This document shows positions 10,120-17,019 of a DNA stretch of 58,120 bases, piece after piece. Position 1 is the stretch's first letter; the number at the start of each line of letters is the position of its first letter. Below the pieces are notes generated by a model. The model saw only the letters and a list, made by a program, of their open reading frames with translations. It was not told where the DNA came from and made no database searches. The stretch comes from Mycolicibacillus trivialis. GTDB lineage: Bacteria > Actinomycetota > Actinomycetes > Mycobacteriales > Mycobacteriaceae. The stretch covers positions 1 to 58,120 of the forward strand of contig NZ_LQPZ01000027.1 in NCBI RefSeq assembly GCF_002102395.1, in the 5' to 3' direction. The position numbers and the translations under genes were made by a program.

Positions 10120-11093
10120 TGGGGCAGCTCACCGGGCCGACCGATCCCAGCCGCGACGCACGATGGCCCGACGCACCGCCGCGGAAGGGGTTTTTCACCG
10201 ACACCTCGATCTGCATCGGCTGCAAGGCTTGCGAGGTGGCCTGCAAGGAATGGAACCGACTGCCCGGCGACGGCGACTTGACGCTGCGCGGCTCCTCCTA
10301 CGACAACACCGGGGAACTGGGCGCCAACACCTGGCGGCACGTGGCGTTCGTCGAGCAGACCGAGGACCGGATCGCCGAGGCCCGCGAGGCCGGGCGTGCC
10401 CTGACCGACCTGGGGATGCCGCGCATCGGCGCCCCGCCCGAACCCGGTGACGTCGAGGACACCGGCCCACCGGACACCCCGGAGTTCCGCTGGCTGATGG
10501 CCTCCGACGTGTGCAAGCACTGCACCCACGCCGGTTGCCTGGACGTCTGCCCCACCGGGTCGCTGTTCCGCACCGAGTTCGGCACCGTGGTGGTCCAGGA
10601 CGACATCTGCAACGGGTGCGGCAACTGCGTGGCGGCCTGCCCGTTCGGGGTGATCGAACGGCGCGCCGACGGCCTCGCGGCGCCGAAAACCGAACGGGGA
10701 CCGCAACATCGGGAATCAGGCATCGCCCAGAAGTGCACGATGTGCTATGACCGGCTGGTGGACGGCGAGCAGCCGGCCTGCGCCCAGACCTGCCCCACCG
10801 AGTCGATCCGGTTCGGTGACCGCGACGATATGCTGGCCCGCGCCCGCGCCCGGGTAGCCGAGTTGCACACCCAGGGCCTGACCGAGGCCCGGCTCTACGG
10901 CGCCAACGACCACGACGGCGTCGGCGGAACCGGGTCGATCTTCCTGCTGCTCGACGAGCCGGAGGTCTACGGGCTGCCGCCGGATCCACGGGTGCCCACC
11001 GCCGATCTGCCGGCGATGTTCACCCGATCGCTGTGGGCGGCGGCCGGGATGGCCGGCGCCGCCGCGGTGGCGTTCTGGCGGGGGCGACGATGA
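10119..11093 (+). CDS. Formate dehydrogenase iron-sulfur (beta) subunit
   Basis: A 324-residue ferredoxin-like electron-transfer subunit that passes electrons from the catalytic subunit to the membrane subunit. The first cluster motif is C32-I-G-C35-K-A-C38-E-V-A-C42. CKHCTHAGCLDVCPTG, CNGCGNCVAACPFG and CTMCYDRL with CAQTCPTES follow, consistent with four [4Fe-4S] clusters. The C-terminus ends in one hydrophobic helix (SLWAAAGMAGAAAVAFW) then WRGRR, a membrane anchor as in FdnH. I chose ATG 10119, which overlaps the alpha-subunit stop by one base and has GGAGGG just upstream, over the TTG one codon earlier. It overlaps the next gene by 4 bases. Confidence 0.93.
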   Translation: MGQLTGPTDPSRDARWPDAPPRKGFFTDTSICIGCKACEVACKEWNRLPGDGDLTLRGSSYDNTGELGANTWRHVAFVEQTEDRIAEAREAGRALTDLGMPRIGAPPEPGDVEDTGPPDTPEFRWLMASDVCKHCTHAGCLDVCPTGSLFRTEFGTVVVQDDICNGCGNCVAACPFGVIERRADGLAAPKTERGPQHRESGIAQKCTMCYDRLVDGEQPACAQTCPTESIRFGDRDDMLARARARVAELHTQGLTEARLYGANDHDGVGGTGSIFLLLDEPEVYGLPPDPRVPTADLPAMFTRSLWAAAGMAGAAAVAFWRGRR

Positions 11094-12139
11094 GCGCACC
11101 ACCGCCCGTGCCCGCCGGCCGTGCCGGCGGCAAGCGCCGCCGCCGAGGGGGCCGGCGTGAGGCCCCGATGGTGCCCGATGTGGAGTTCAGTTCCTACTAC
11201 GGCCGCCCGGTGGTCAAGCCACCGCCGTGGGACGAGAAGATCGCCGCCTACCTGTTCTTCGGCGGCGTGGCCGGCGGCTCGGCGGTGTTGGCCGCCGGTG
11301 CGCAACTGACCGGCCGGCCCGTCCTGCGGCGCAATTCCCGGCTGGCCGCACTGACCGCGACCGGACTGGGAGCCGTCGCGCTCATCGCCGACCTGGGCCG
11401 CCCGGAGCGTTTCGTGAACATGCTGCGCATCGTGAAGCCGACCTCACCGATGAACCTGGGCTCGTGGCTGCTGTCGGCGTTCGGGGCGGGCGCGGGGGTG
11501 GCCGCGGCCGCCGAGGTGGATCGGCTCAGCGGCGGCCGACTGCCGCTGGGGCGGCTGCGCCCGGTGCTGCACGCGACAGCACCTGCGGCGGGCCTGGAAG
11601 CCGCGCTGCTGGCCCCGCCGCTGGCCGTCTACACCGCGGTCCTGCTGGGCGACACCGCGGTTCCGACCTGGAACGACGCCCACCGCGACCTGCCGTTCGT
11701 GTTCGCCGGCTCGGCGAGCCTGGCGGCCGGTGGCCTGGCCATGATCACCACCCCGATCGGGGAGGCCGCACCGGCCCGGCGGTTCGCACTTCTCGGTGTG
11801 GTCGCCGACCTGGTGGCGACCCGGGTGATGGAGCAGCGGATGGACCCCGTCACGGTCGAACCACTGCACCAGGGCCGGCCCGGGCGGCAGTTGCGGTGGG
11901 CGCAACGCCTGGTGCTGGCCGGTGGGGTCGGCACCGCGCTGGGCGGGCGGTATCGGCCGGTGGCGGCGCTGTCGGGCCTGGCGCTGCTCGCCGGCTCGGC
12001 GCTGACCCGGCTGGGCATCTTCGAGGCCGGGATCGCCTCGGCGAAGGACCCGCGCTACACCGTCGAGCCGCAGAAGCGTCGGCTGGCGGCCCGCCGGGCC
12101 GCGGGCGTCGTCGACGACGGCATCACCACAGTCGGGTAG
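11090..12139 (+). CDS. nrfD: NrfD/PsrC-type membrane subunit of formate dehydrogenase
   Basis: A 349-residue polytopic membrane protein with a basic N-terminal tail ([15 protein letters not shown]) and about eight hydrophobic helices starting at EKIAAYLFFGGVAGGSAVLA. The motif LIADLGRPERFVNMLRIVKPTSPMNLGSW is typical of NrfD/PsrC proteins, which bind menaquinone without heme. It replaces the cytochrome b gamma subunit (FdnI) of E. coli formate dehydrogenase-N and would carry electrons to menaquinone. ATG 11090 overlaps the Fe-S subunit stop (ATGA). The position as third gene of the operon and the lack of hemes support the NrfD assignment. Whether its turnover pumps or moves protons cannot be read from the sequence. 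Confidence 0.88.
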   Translation: MSAPPPVPAGRAGGKRRRRGGRREAPMVPDVEFSSYYGRPVVKPPPWDEKIAAYLFFGGVAGGSAVLAAGAQLTGRPVLRRNSRLAALTATGLGAVALIADLGRPERFVNMLRIVKPTSPMNLGSWLLSAFGAGAGVAAAAEVDRLSGGRLPLGRLRPVLHATAPAAGLEAALLAPPLAVYTAVLLGDTAVPTWNDAHRDLPFVFAGSASLAAGGLAMITTPIGEAAPARRFALLGVVADLVATRVMEQRMDPVTVEPLHQGRPGRQLRWAQRLVLAGGVGTALGGRYRPVAALSGLALLAGSALTRLGIFEAGIASAKDPRYTVEPQKRRLAARRAAGVVDDGITTVG

Positions 12140-12150
12140 CCGAGGTTCGG

Positions 12151-12786
12151 TCAGCCGCCCTCGGCCGCGGTCTGCGCCGCCAGAATCTGGTTCGCCCCCA
12201 CCAGGAGCGCGGCCGCCCGGTCCAGCAGCGATTCCTTGCTCATCGCGGGTGGCCGGTCGATCGCGATGCGCAGGGCCAGCTGGAGGACCGTGCCCATGCC
12301 CAGGTAGATGATCTCGTCGGCGTCGGCTGAGCCGAGCTGCGGATAGTGCTGCAGCAGCGTCAACCTGGCCAAGTGGTGGAGGTGTTCTTCGATGTGGGGC
12401 AGCACGTTGCTCTGGCTGCCCATCGGCAGGTCGTTGATGACCGCGCCCATCACCCCACGATGGTCCTCGAGCGCCTCGACCAGCACCGCGAGCACGTGAC
12501 GGGCACCGCCGGTGACCTCCATGGTCAGCGCCTCGGCGAGTGCGGCCACCAGCCTGCGCATGATGTCCTCTTCGGCGCGGCCGCGCAGCGCGAGAACGAT
12601 CGCATCCTTGTCGGTGAAGTAGCGGTACACGGTGCCGATGCTCAGATGGGCCTCCGCGGCGATCCGATTGGTCGACAACCCTCGGTACCCGTCGCGATCC
12701 AAAAGCCGAGCCGCACCGTCAAGGATTTCCTCAATTGTGCGTTGCGCTCGTATCTGCCGGGGGGTATTACGAGTTGACCTGGTCAT
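12151..12786 (-). CDS. TetR-family transcriptional regulator
   Basis: A 211-residue regulator. The N-terminal TetR DNA-binding domain is clear: RTIEEILDGAARLLDRDGYRG, then STNRIAAEAHLSIGTVYRYF and TDKDAIVLAL, with the helix-turn-helix around residues 40-60. The C-terminal ligand domain is unassigned. The start ATG 12786 has GGGGAGAGG upstream. It is divergent from the two MpaB/DUF2236 genes, and the intervening DNA has an inverted repeat that is a natural operator, so it probably represses that pair and perhaps itself. It converges on the FDH operon with only an 11-base gap. The inducer is unknown. Confidence 0.9.
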   Translation of the reverse strand: MTRSTRNTPRQIRAQRTIEEILDGAARLLDRDGYRGLSTNRIAAEAHLSIGTVYRYFTDKDAIVLALRGRAEEDIMRRLVAALAEALTMEVTGGARHVLAVLVEALEDHRGVMGAVINDLPMGSQSNVLPHIEEHLHHLARLTLLQHYPQLGSADADEIIYLGMGTVLQLALRIAIDRPPAMSKESLLDRAAALLVGANQILAAQTAAEGG

Positions 12787-12831
12787 TTACCTCTCCCCTC
12801 GTGCTGAAATCCGAGCATCAAAAGTGAGTAG

Positions 12832-12852
12832 AAGTCGAGTAGGTTTCGACTT
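12832..12852. promoter_or_regulatory. Candidate TetR operator between tetR and the oxygenase pair
   Basis: AAGTCGA (12832-12838) and TCGACTT (12846-12852) are perfect 7-base inverted arms with a 7-base spacer. TAGCCT, a -10 candidate for the plus-strand genes, begins immediately after at 12853, so a bound regulator would cover the promoter. Confidence 0.55.
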
Positions 12853-12905
12853 TAGCCTTGATTGTGAGGCAGCGCACAGCAGTTGCCCGACAGAAAGGCA
12901 CGACG

Positions 12906-13985
12906 ATGGCCCCGTTCGATGGTCTACTCCCCTCTCTCAACCCCCTCGACGAGGTCATCCGACTGGTACTGCCCCTCGACGACGGGTCAGCGGTGGACCT
13001 CTCGCCGATCTGGGCGGAGCTTCGCCGGCGGCCCACCGCACTGCTCAACCCGATGGACCTGTTCTTCGAGATCCAGCGGCCGGAATACTTCAAAAAGGCC
13101 CGCTTCGACGGCCCGCTCGGCGACCCGGGTTGGTTCGGCCCCGACAGCGCCGCCTGGTACGTCCACACCCACACTCCGTCGGTGGTGGTCGGCATGATCA
13201 ACACCGCGATCATCGACATCCTGCATCAGGACATTCAGTACGCGGTCTATGACCACTCCAAGCTGGTCGGCCGGCGCCCCGACGGCACGGTGCGTTCCGG
13301 CACCTTCTCCAAAGACGGCCTGATGGTGCGTGCCGGCCATACGTTCTCGTTCTTCACCGGCGTGATCTACGGCTCCACCGAGACGGCCGAATCCCTGAGC
13401 CAGACGGTTAAAGCCATGCACCACCGGGTCAAGGGAACCCGACCCGACGGCAAACCCTACGACGCCGACGAACCGGAGTTCTTCCGCTGGACCTACGCCA
13501 GCGTGGTCGACGGGTTGGCCGGCGCGCACCGGCGCTACCACCCGAAACCCTTGCGCGGCAGGGATCTGGACCGGTTCTACCGGGAGTACGCTCGGATCGG
13601 CGAAGCGCTCGGCGGCACCGACCTGCCGCAGAGCCGCGCGGAGTGCCGTCGCGTGCTCACCGAATCCCCGTCGGCCAGAGAGGTCGGCCTCAACGCCGAC
13701 AACATCAAATACCTGCAATTGCTGAACCCGCCGGGCATCACCCCGCTGCGCCCGGTCTACGACCTGGCCTACTGGGTGATCATGGACATGATGCCCGAAC
13801 CGGTACAGGCCGCAGTCGGCTTCCGCCAACCCAATCCGCTGGTGCGCCTGGCATACCGGCACACCGTGCGGGCACTGCTGAACACGCCGCGCCTGCTCGG
13901 GGAGATCCGGGAGGTGGAGGCTGCGCGACGTCGGGTCGCCGTGGCACCGCGGCTACGCGCCGTCACCGACAGGGCCGCCTCATGA
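12906..13985 (+). CDS. Oxygenase MpaB-like (DUF2236) family protein 1
   Basis: A 359-residue protein of the MpaB/latex-clearing-protein-like family (DUF2236), in which characterised members are heme-dependent oxygenases. The family signature is visible as KAMHHRVKGTRPDG (H172, H173) after FSFFTGVIYGSTETAE, and FFRWTYASVVDGLAGAHRRY follows. I chose ATG 12906, which has AGAAAGG 9 bases upstream and keeps the conserved part intact. There is no signal peptide, so a cytoplasmic or membrane-associated role is likely. It overlaps the second family member by 4 bases, implying translational coupling and possibly a working pair. The substrate is unknown. Control by the divergent TetR is inferred from the operator-like repeat. 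Confidence 0.8.
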   Translation: MAPFDGLLPSLNPLDEVIRLVLPLDDGSAVDLSPIWAELRRRPTALLNPMDLFFEIQRPEYFKKARFDGPLGDPGWFGPDSAAWYVHTHTPSVVVGMINTAIIDILHQDIQYAVYDHSKLVGRRPDGTVRSGTFSKDGLMVRAGHTFSFFTGVIYGSTETAESLSQTVKAMHHRVKGTRPDGKPYDADEPEFFRWTYASVVDGLAGAHRRYHPKPLRGRDLDRFYREYARIGEALGGTDLPQSRAECRRVLTESPSAREVGLNADNIKYLQLLNPPGITPLRPVYDLAYWVIMDMMPEPVQAAVGFRQPNPLVRLAYRHTVRALLNTPRLLGEIREVEAARRRVAVAPRLRAVTDRAAS

Positions 13986-15328
13986 CCGGGATCCTCACCG
14001 CACCGGCAGCGGCCCACCCCTACGATTACTGCCACCGCCCCGGGATGCCGCTACGGCCGCCACCGCCGCGACTGCAACCCGACCCCGCATGGTCGGATCT
14101 TCGGGTCTTCGAAGCGTTTCGGCCGCGCAACCCCACCGCACGGCAACGAGATCTGCTCGCGCTGTTCATCGACCACTACTGGCAGGGCGATCAGCTGATG
14201 GACGCGGTCGTCGAATGTTTCCGCGTGATCGGGATGAAGCGCGGGCGACAGTTGCTCGAGCAGGCGCTCGATGACGGCATCGACGCCGTGCCCGATCCGC
14301 CGGCAGAACTGGTGGCGCTGTTCGCCAGTCTGGACCGGATACCCGAGTGGCACGACCCCGAGCGTTGGGAGCGCGGGCGTCGGCTCTGGATCGACTGCTC
14401 GCTGGCCGGCAAGCTCGGGATGGGCATCCAGGACGCGATCGGCACCTTCGTCGGTGCCGAGGTGTCCTCGGCGACCGCAGCGACCAAACGCTTCGTCAAC
14501 GCACCGCTGCTGCGAAACCTGGAGACCGCCAGGTGGTTCCACGCCGCTACCAAGCCCGCGTTCCTCGACCGGCACAGCGTCGAGTTCAAGGACACCGTGC
14601 GGGTGCGGCTCATGCACTCGCAGGTCCGGATGGGACTGCGCCGGGCGTGGGGCGACGAGCATTTCGCCGCCAACGGCAACCCGATCTCGACGAGCACCAC
14701 CATGGGCGCCGCGGTGACTTTCGCGCTGTTGCCGATGCTGACCGACCACAACCACGGCCGCCGCGCATCGCGCCGCGACATCGACGACGTCATGCGCTAC
14801 TGGGCCTACATCGCCTACATCTTCGGCGTGGCGCCCGACATCATCCCGACCACCGGTGAGGACGGCATCATGCTGGCCGACCACATGGTGACCCACGCCG
14901 GCGGTCCGACGTCCGGCACCGAGATGATGACCCGGGCCGCGGCGGACAATCTCGCGGCGGCCTCCGGCGTGCCCGGGCTCCTCGCGCGCGCGGCGGTGGC
15001 GCCGGTGCTCGGCGCGGTGGCCTACTACAGCGGGGAACCGTTGGCGCGTGCCCTAGTCGCGGCGACCCCGTACCGCGATGTGCCGCTGCAGCCGTGGACG
15101 GCGCTGGCCGGCCTGGCCGTACACGTCAACGTCACATCCCGGAGGGTGCTCGACGCGGTTCCGGGCGCATCGGTACGGCGCTTGCTGCGCGCCCGCCACG
15201 GCGACCCGTGGTGGACGGTGAACGTCCGGATCGCGGAGTTGCTGGCCCGCCGCGGCGGGGTGGCCGACACCCGTTACCGCCACCACGACACCACCGCGGG
15301 TGCCGCGAGCGGCTGTCCGATGCACTGA
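13982..15328 (+). CDS. Oxygenase MpaB-like (DUF2236) family protein 2
   Basis: A 448-residue second member of the DUF2236/Lcp-like oxygenase family. VRVRLMHSQVRMGLRR (H212) matches the conserved His motif of the family, and ISTSTTMGAAVTFALLPML and MRYWAYIAYIFGVAPDIIPTT are typical downstream blocks. A hydrophobic C-terminal part (LLARAAVAPVLGAVAYY) may associate with membrane. ATG 13982 overlaps the stop of the first member (ATGA). The C-terminus ends GAASGCPMH. Latex-clearing proteins cleave poly-isoprenoids, and in other family members the substrate is different, so no substrate is assigned. It converges on the minus-strand selD operon. Confidence 0.78.
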   Translation: MTGILTAPAAAHPYDYCHRPGMPLRPPPPRLQPDPAWSDLRVFEAFRPRNPTARQRDLLALFIDHYWQGDQLMDAVVECFRVIGMKRGRQLLEQALDDGIDAVPDPPAELVALFASLDRIPEWHDPERWERGRRLWIDCSLAGKLGMGIQDAIGTFVGAEVSSATAATKRFVNAPLLRNLETARWFHAATKPAFLDRHSVEFKDTVRVRLMHSQVRMGLRRAWGDEHFAANGNPISTSTTMGAAVTFALLPMLTDHNHGRRASRRDIDDVMRYWAYIAYIFGVAPDIIPTTGEDGIMLADHMVTHAGGPTSGTEMMTRAAADNLAAASGVPGLLARAAVAPVLGAVAYYSGEPLARALVAATPYRDVPLQPWTALAGLAVHVNVTSRRVLDAVPGASVRRLLRARHGDPWWTVNVRIAELLARRGGVADTRYRHHDTTAGAASGCPMH

Positions 15329-15346
15329 CCGGTCGCCGAGCGGTGC

Positions 15347-15559
15347 TCACTTCCCGGTCTTGTGCAACGCGGAGCCCTTGTGCATCGCGACGTGATCGGT
15401 CTTGTCGCTTTTGATCTCGTACTGCGGATCGTCCGGGCTGCAGCGCCGCATGTGCCCCTTGTACTCCACGTCGTCGGTGTGCACCTTGATGATGGTGCCG
15501 CTGACGTGCCCCGCCTCGGAGTTCCACGCGACGTGGTCGCCGACCTTGAAGTCGCTCAT
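15347..15559 (-). CDS. DUF2945 (hypervirulence-associated TUDOR-like) small protein
   Basis: A 70-residue protein starting MSDFKVGDHVAWNSEAGHVSG and containing IIKVHTDDVEYKGHMRRCSPDDPQYEIKS, which matches the DUF2945/HVA1 TUDOR-like family. These are small beta-barrel proteins of unknown function found widely in bacteria and fungi. ATG 15557-15559 overlaps the selD stop by 4 bases (ATGA), so it is almost certainly translated with selD as the last gene of a three-gene operon. A link to selenium metabolism is suggested only by this coupling. Confidence 0.82.
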   Translation of the reverse strand: MSDFKVGDHVAWNSEAGHVSGTIIKVHTDDVEYKGHMRRCSPDDPQYEIKSDKTDHVAMHKGSALHKTGK

Positions 15560-16551
15560 GCTCGCACCTCGATCCCGTTGCCGGCCACCAACTCTCCGAT
15601 GACCGGATGGCCGGGGAGTTCTCCGGCGACCAGCAGGCCGCCGGAGGTCTGCGCGTCCGCCAGCAACAGCAGATCGTCCTCGGTGACCCCGGGGCCGGTC
15701 CGCAGCCGCGGGCGCACCCAATCCAGGTTACGGCGGGTGCCGCCGGAGACGAACCCTTCGCGCAGCGATTCGCGCACCCCGTCGAGCACCGGCACCGCGG
15801 ACGCCTGCAGCACCGCGCCGACGCCCGAGGCCCGGCACAGCTTGTGCAGATGACCGAGCAACCCGAAGCCGGTGACGTCGGTGGCCGCGCCGATCCCCGC
15901 TGCCAGCGCGGCGCCCGCCGCCTCCCGGTTGAGGGTGACCATGCTCGCCACCGCCTCGGCGAACACCTCCCCGGTCTGTTTGTGCCGATTGTTGAGCACG
16001 CCCACCCCGATCGGTTTGGTGAGCGTCAACGGCAGCCCGGGAGCACCGGCGTCGTTGCGCAACAGCCGGTCCGGGTCGGCGACCCCGGTCACCGCCATCC
16101 CGTACTTGGGTTCGGGGTCATCGACGGTGTGCCCGCCGAGCACCGGGCAACCGGCCTCGGCGGCCACCGCCAGCCCACCGCGCAGCACCTCGCGCAGCAC
16201 CTCGAAGGGCAACACCTCGCGCGGCCAGCCGACCAGGTTGATCGCCACCACCGGCCGCCCACCCATCGCGTAGATGTCCGACAACGCGTTGGCGGCGGCG
16301 ATGCGGCCCCAGTCGAAGGGATCGTCGACGACCGGGGTGAAGAAGTCGGCCGTGGACAGCACCGCCAGGTCGGGACCCACCCGCACAGCGGCGGCGTCGT
16401 CGCCGTCGTCAAGGCCGACCAGGATGTCGTCCCCGGCCTGGCCGGTCAACCCGCGGACCGCGTCCTCCAACTCCCCCGGCGGGATCTTGCAGGCGCAGCC
16501 GCCACCGTGGGCGTAGCCGGTGAGTCGCAGCGGCCCCTCCCGGCCGCTCAA
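15556..16551 (-). CDS. selD: Selenide, water dikinase SelD
   Basis: A 331-residue selenophosphate synthetase. It makes selenophosphate, the selenium donor for SelA, from selenide and ATP. The catalytic residues are C19 and K22 in AHGGGCACKIPPGEL (E. coli C17 and K20). This is a cysteine form, not itself a selenoprotein. STADFFTPVVDDPFDWGRIA, NALSDIYAMGG, LGGHTVDDPEPKYGMAVTG, TKPIGVGV, ATDVTGFGLLGHLHKLC and DAQTSGGLL follow in the normal order. The start is taken as TTG 16549-16551, which overlaps the upstream stop as TTGA and gives a 10-residue lead into the conserved RLTGYAHGGGC. Its stop overlaps the DUF2945 start. Confidence 0.95.
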   Translation of the reverse strand: MSGREGPLRLTGYAHGGGCACKIPPGELEDAVRGLTGQAGDDILVGLDDGDDAAAVRVGPDLAVLSTADFFTPVVDDPFDWGRIAAANALSDIYAMGGRPVVAINLVGWPREVLPFEVLREVLRGGLAVAAEAGCPVLGGHTVDDPEPKYGMAVTGVADPDRLLRNDAGAPGLPLTLTKPIGVGVLNNRHKQTGEVFAEAVASMVTLNREAAGAALAAGIGAATDVTGFGLLGHLHKLCRASGVGAVLQASAVPVLDGVRESLREGFVSGGTRRNLDWVRPRLRTGPGVTEDDLLLLADAQTSGGLLVAGELPGHPVIGELVAGNGIEVRA

Positions 16552-16796
16552 CTGCGCCAGTAGTCGTTCGCCGACGCGATGGTCTGGAACTCCACCGCGA
16601 CCACGTGCGCCGCCGCGATCAGGCTGTCCGCGTCGTCGGCATAGGCCGGTCGGGCACCCTTGAGCACAGCGACGTCGGGCTGGATGTTCTTGATCGAGCG
16701 GCGGGCGATCTGGAACGCCAGCGCGCGGCCCTCCTCGGGGGTGGCGGTGATCAACGTTCCGCCCGGAACCAACGGCGGAGCCTCGTCGGTGCTCAT
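16548..16796 (-). CDS. Small orphan protein, first gene of the selD operon
   Basis: An 82-residue protein I do not recognise. It starts MSTDEAPPLVPGGTLITAT and ends NDYWRS. The middle, PEEGRALAFQIARRSIKNIQ, looks helical and basic; the rest is Ala/Asp rich. There are no cysteines, membrane segments or known motifs. I chose ATG 16794-16796 because GAAAGGA lies 7 bases upstream; an in-frame ATG five codons earlier would bury that site in the coding region. Its stop overlaps the selD TTG start by two bases (TTGA), so selD translation probably depends on it. A role with selenophosphate synthesis is suggested by position only. Confidence 0.7.
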   Translation of the reverse strand: MSTDEAPPLVPGGTLITATPEEGRALAFQIARRSIKNIQPDVAVLKGARPAYADDADSLIAAAHVVAVEFQTIASANDYWRS

Positions 16797-16826
16797 CGTG
16801 TTCCTTTCCATCGGGGTCTGCTGTGC

Positions 16827-16832
16827 ACTGTA
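16827..16832 (-). promoter_or_regulatory. Candidate -10 of the selD operon promoter
   Basis: Read on the minus strand the hexamer is TACAGT, fitting TANNNT, about 30 bases before the small-ORF ATG. It faces away from the tRNA-Sec promoter, so the sel genes are driven by divergent promoters within about 70 bases. Confidence 0.35.
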
Positions 16833-16890
16833 GCCGCGGGCATCGCACCGCCGGGGTGGTGCTCCGCGCGCCGCCGGATGCGGCGTTGAC

Positions 16891-16896
16891 TAGGTT
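16891..16896 (+). promoter_or_regulatory. Candidate -10 of the tRNA-Sec promoter
   Basis: TAGGTT ends 6 bases before the first base of the tRNA at 16903, so transcription would begin at or within one base of the mature 5' end. The same hexamer is proposed for acn. No clear -35 is seen. Confidence 0.45.
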
Positions 16897-16902
16897 GGGC
16901 GC

Positions 16903-16998
16903 GGAGGCGTTTGGGTTCCTGGTGGTCCCCCCGGTCTTCAAAACCGGTGAGGCCGAGCACCTCGGTCTGGCGGGTTCGATTCCCGTCCGCCTCCGCCA
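16903..16998 (+). tRNA. selC: Selenocysteine tRNA, anticodon TCA
   Basis: A 96-base tRNA with the features of bacterial tRNA-Sec. The acceptor GGAGGCG (16903-16909) pairs with CGCCTCC (16988-16994), followed by discriminator G and an encoded CCA (16995-16998). The anticodon stem CCGGT/ACCGG (16931-16935, 16943-16947) holds loop CTTCAAA with anticodon TCA at 16938-16940. A long variable arm is closed by GGCCGAG/CTCGGTC, and the T arm GCGGG-TTCGATT-CCCGT has the same first G-U pair as E. coli. The eighth acceptor pair would be a T-C mismatch. selA begins 21 bases downstream, so tRNA and selAB may share a transcript. Confidence 0.97.
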
Positions 16999-17019
16999 GC
17001 CCAACCGAGTGGGAGCGAT

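Noticed and set aside
15556..16551. SelD as a second selenoprotein
   Set aside because: The catalytic position is a cysteine codon (TGC) in GGGCACK, not TGA.
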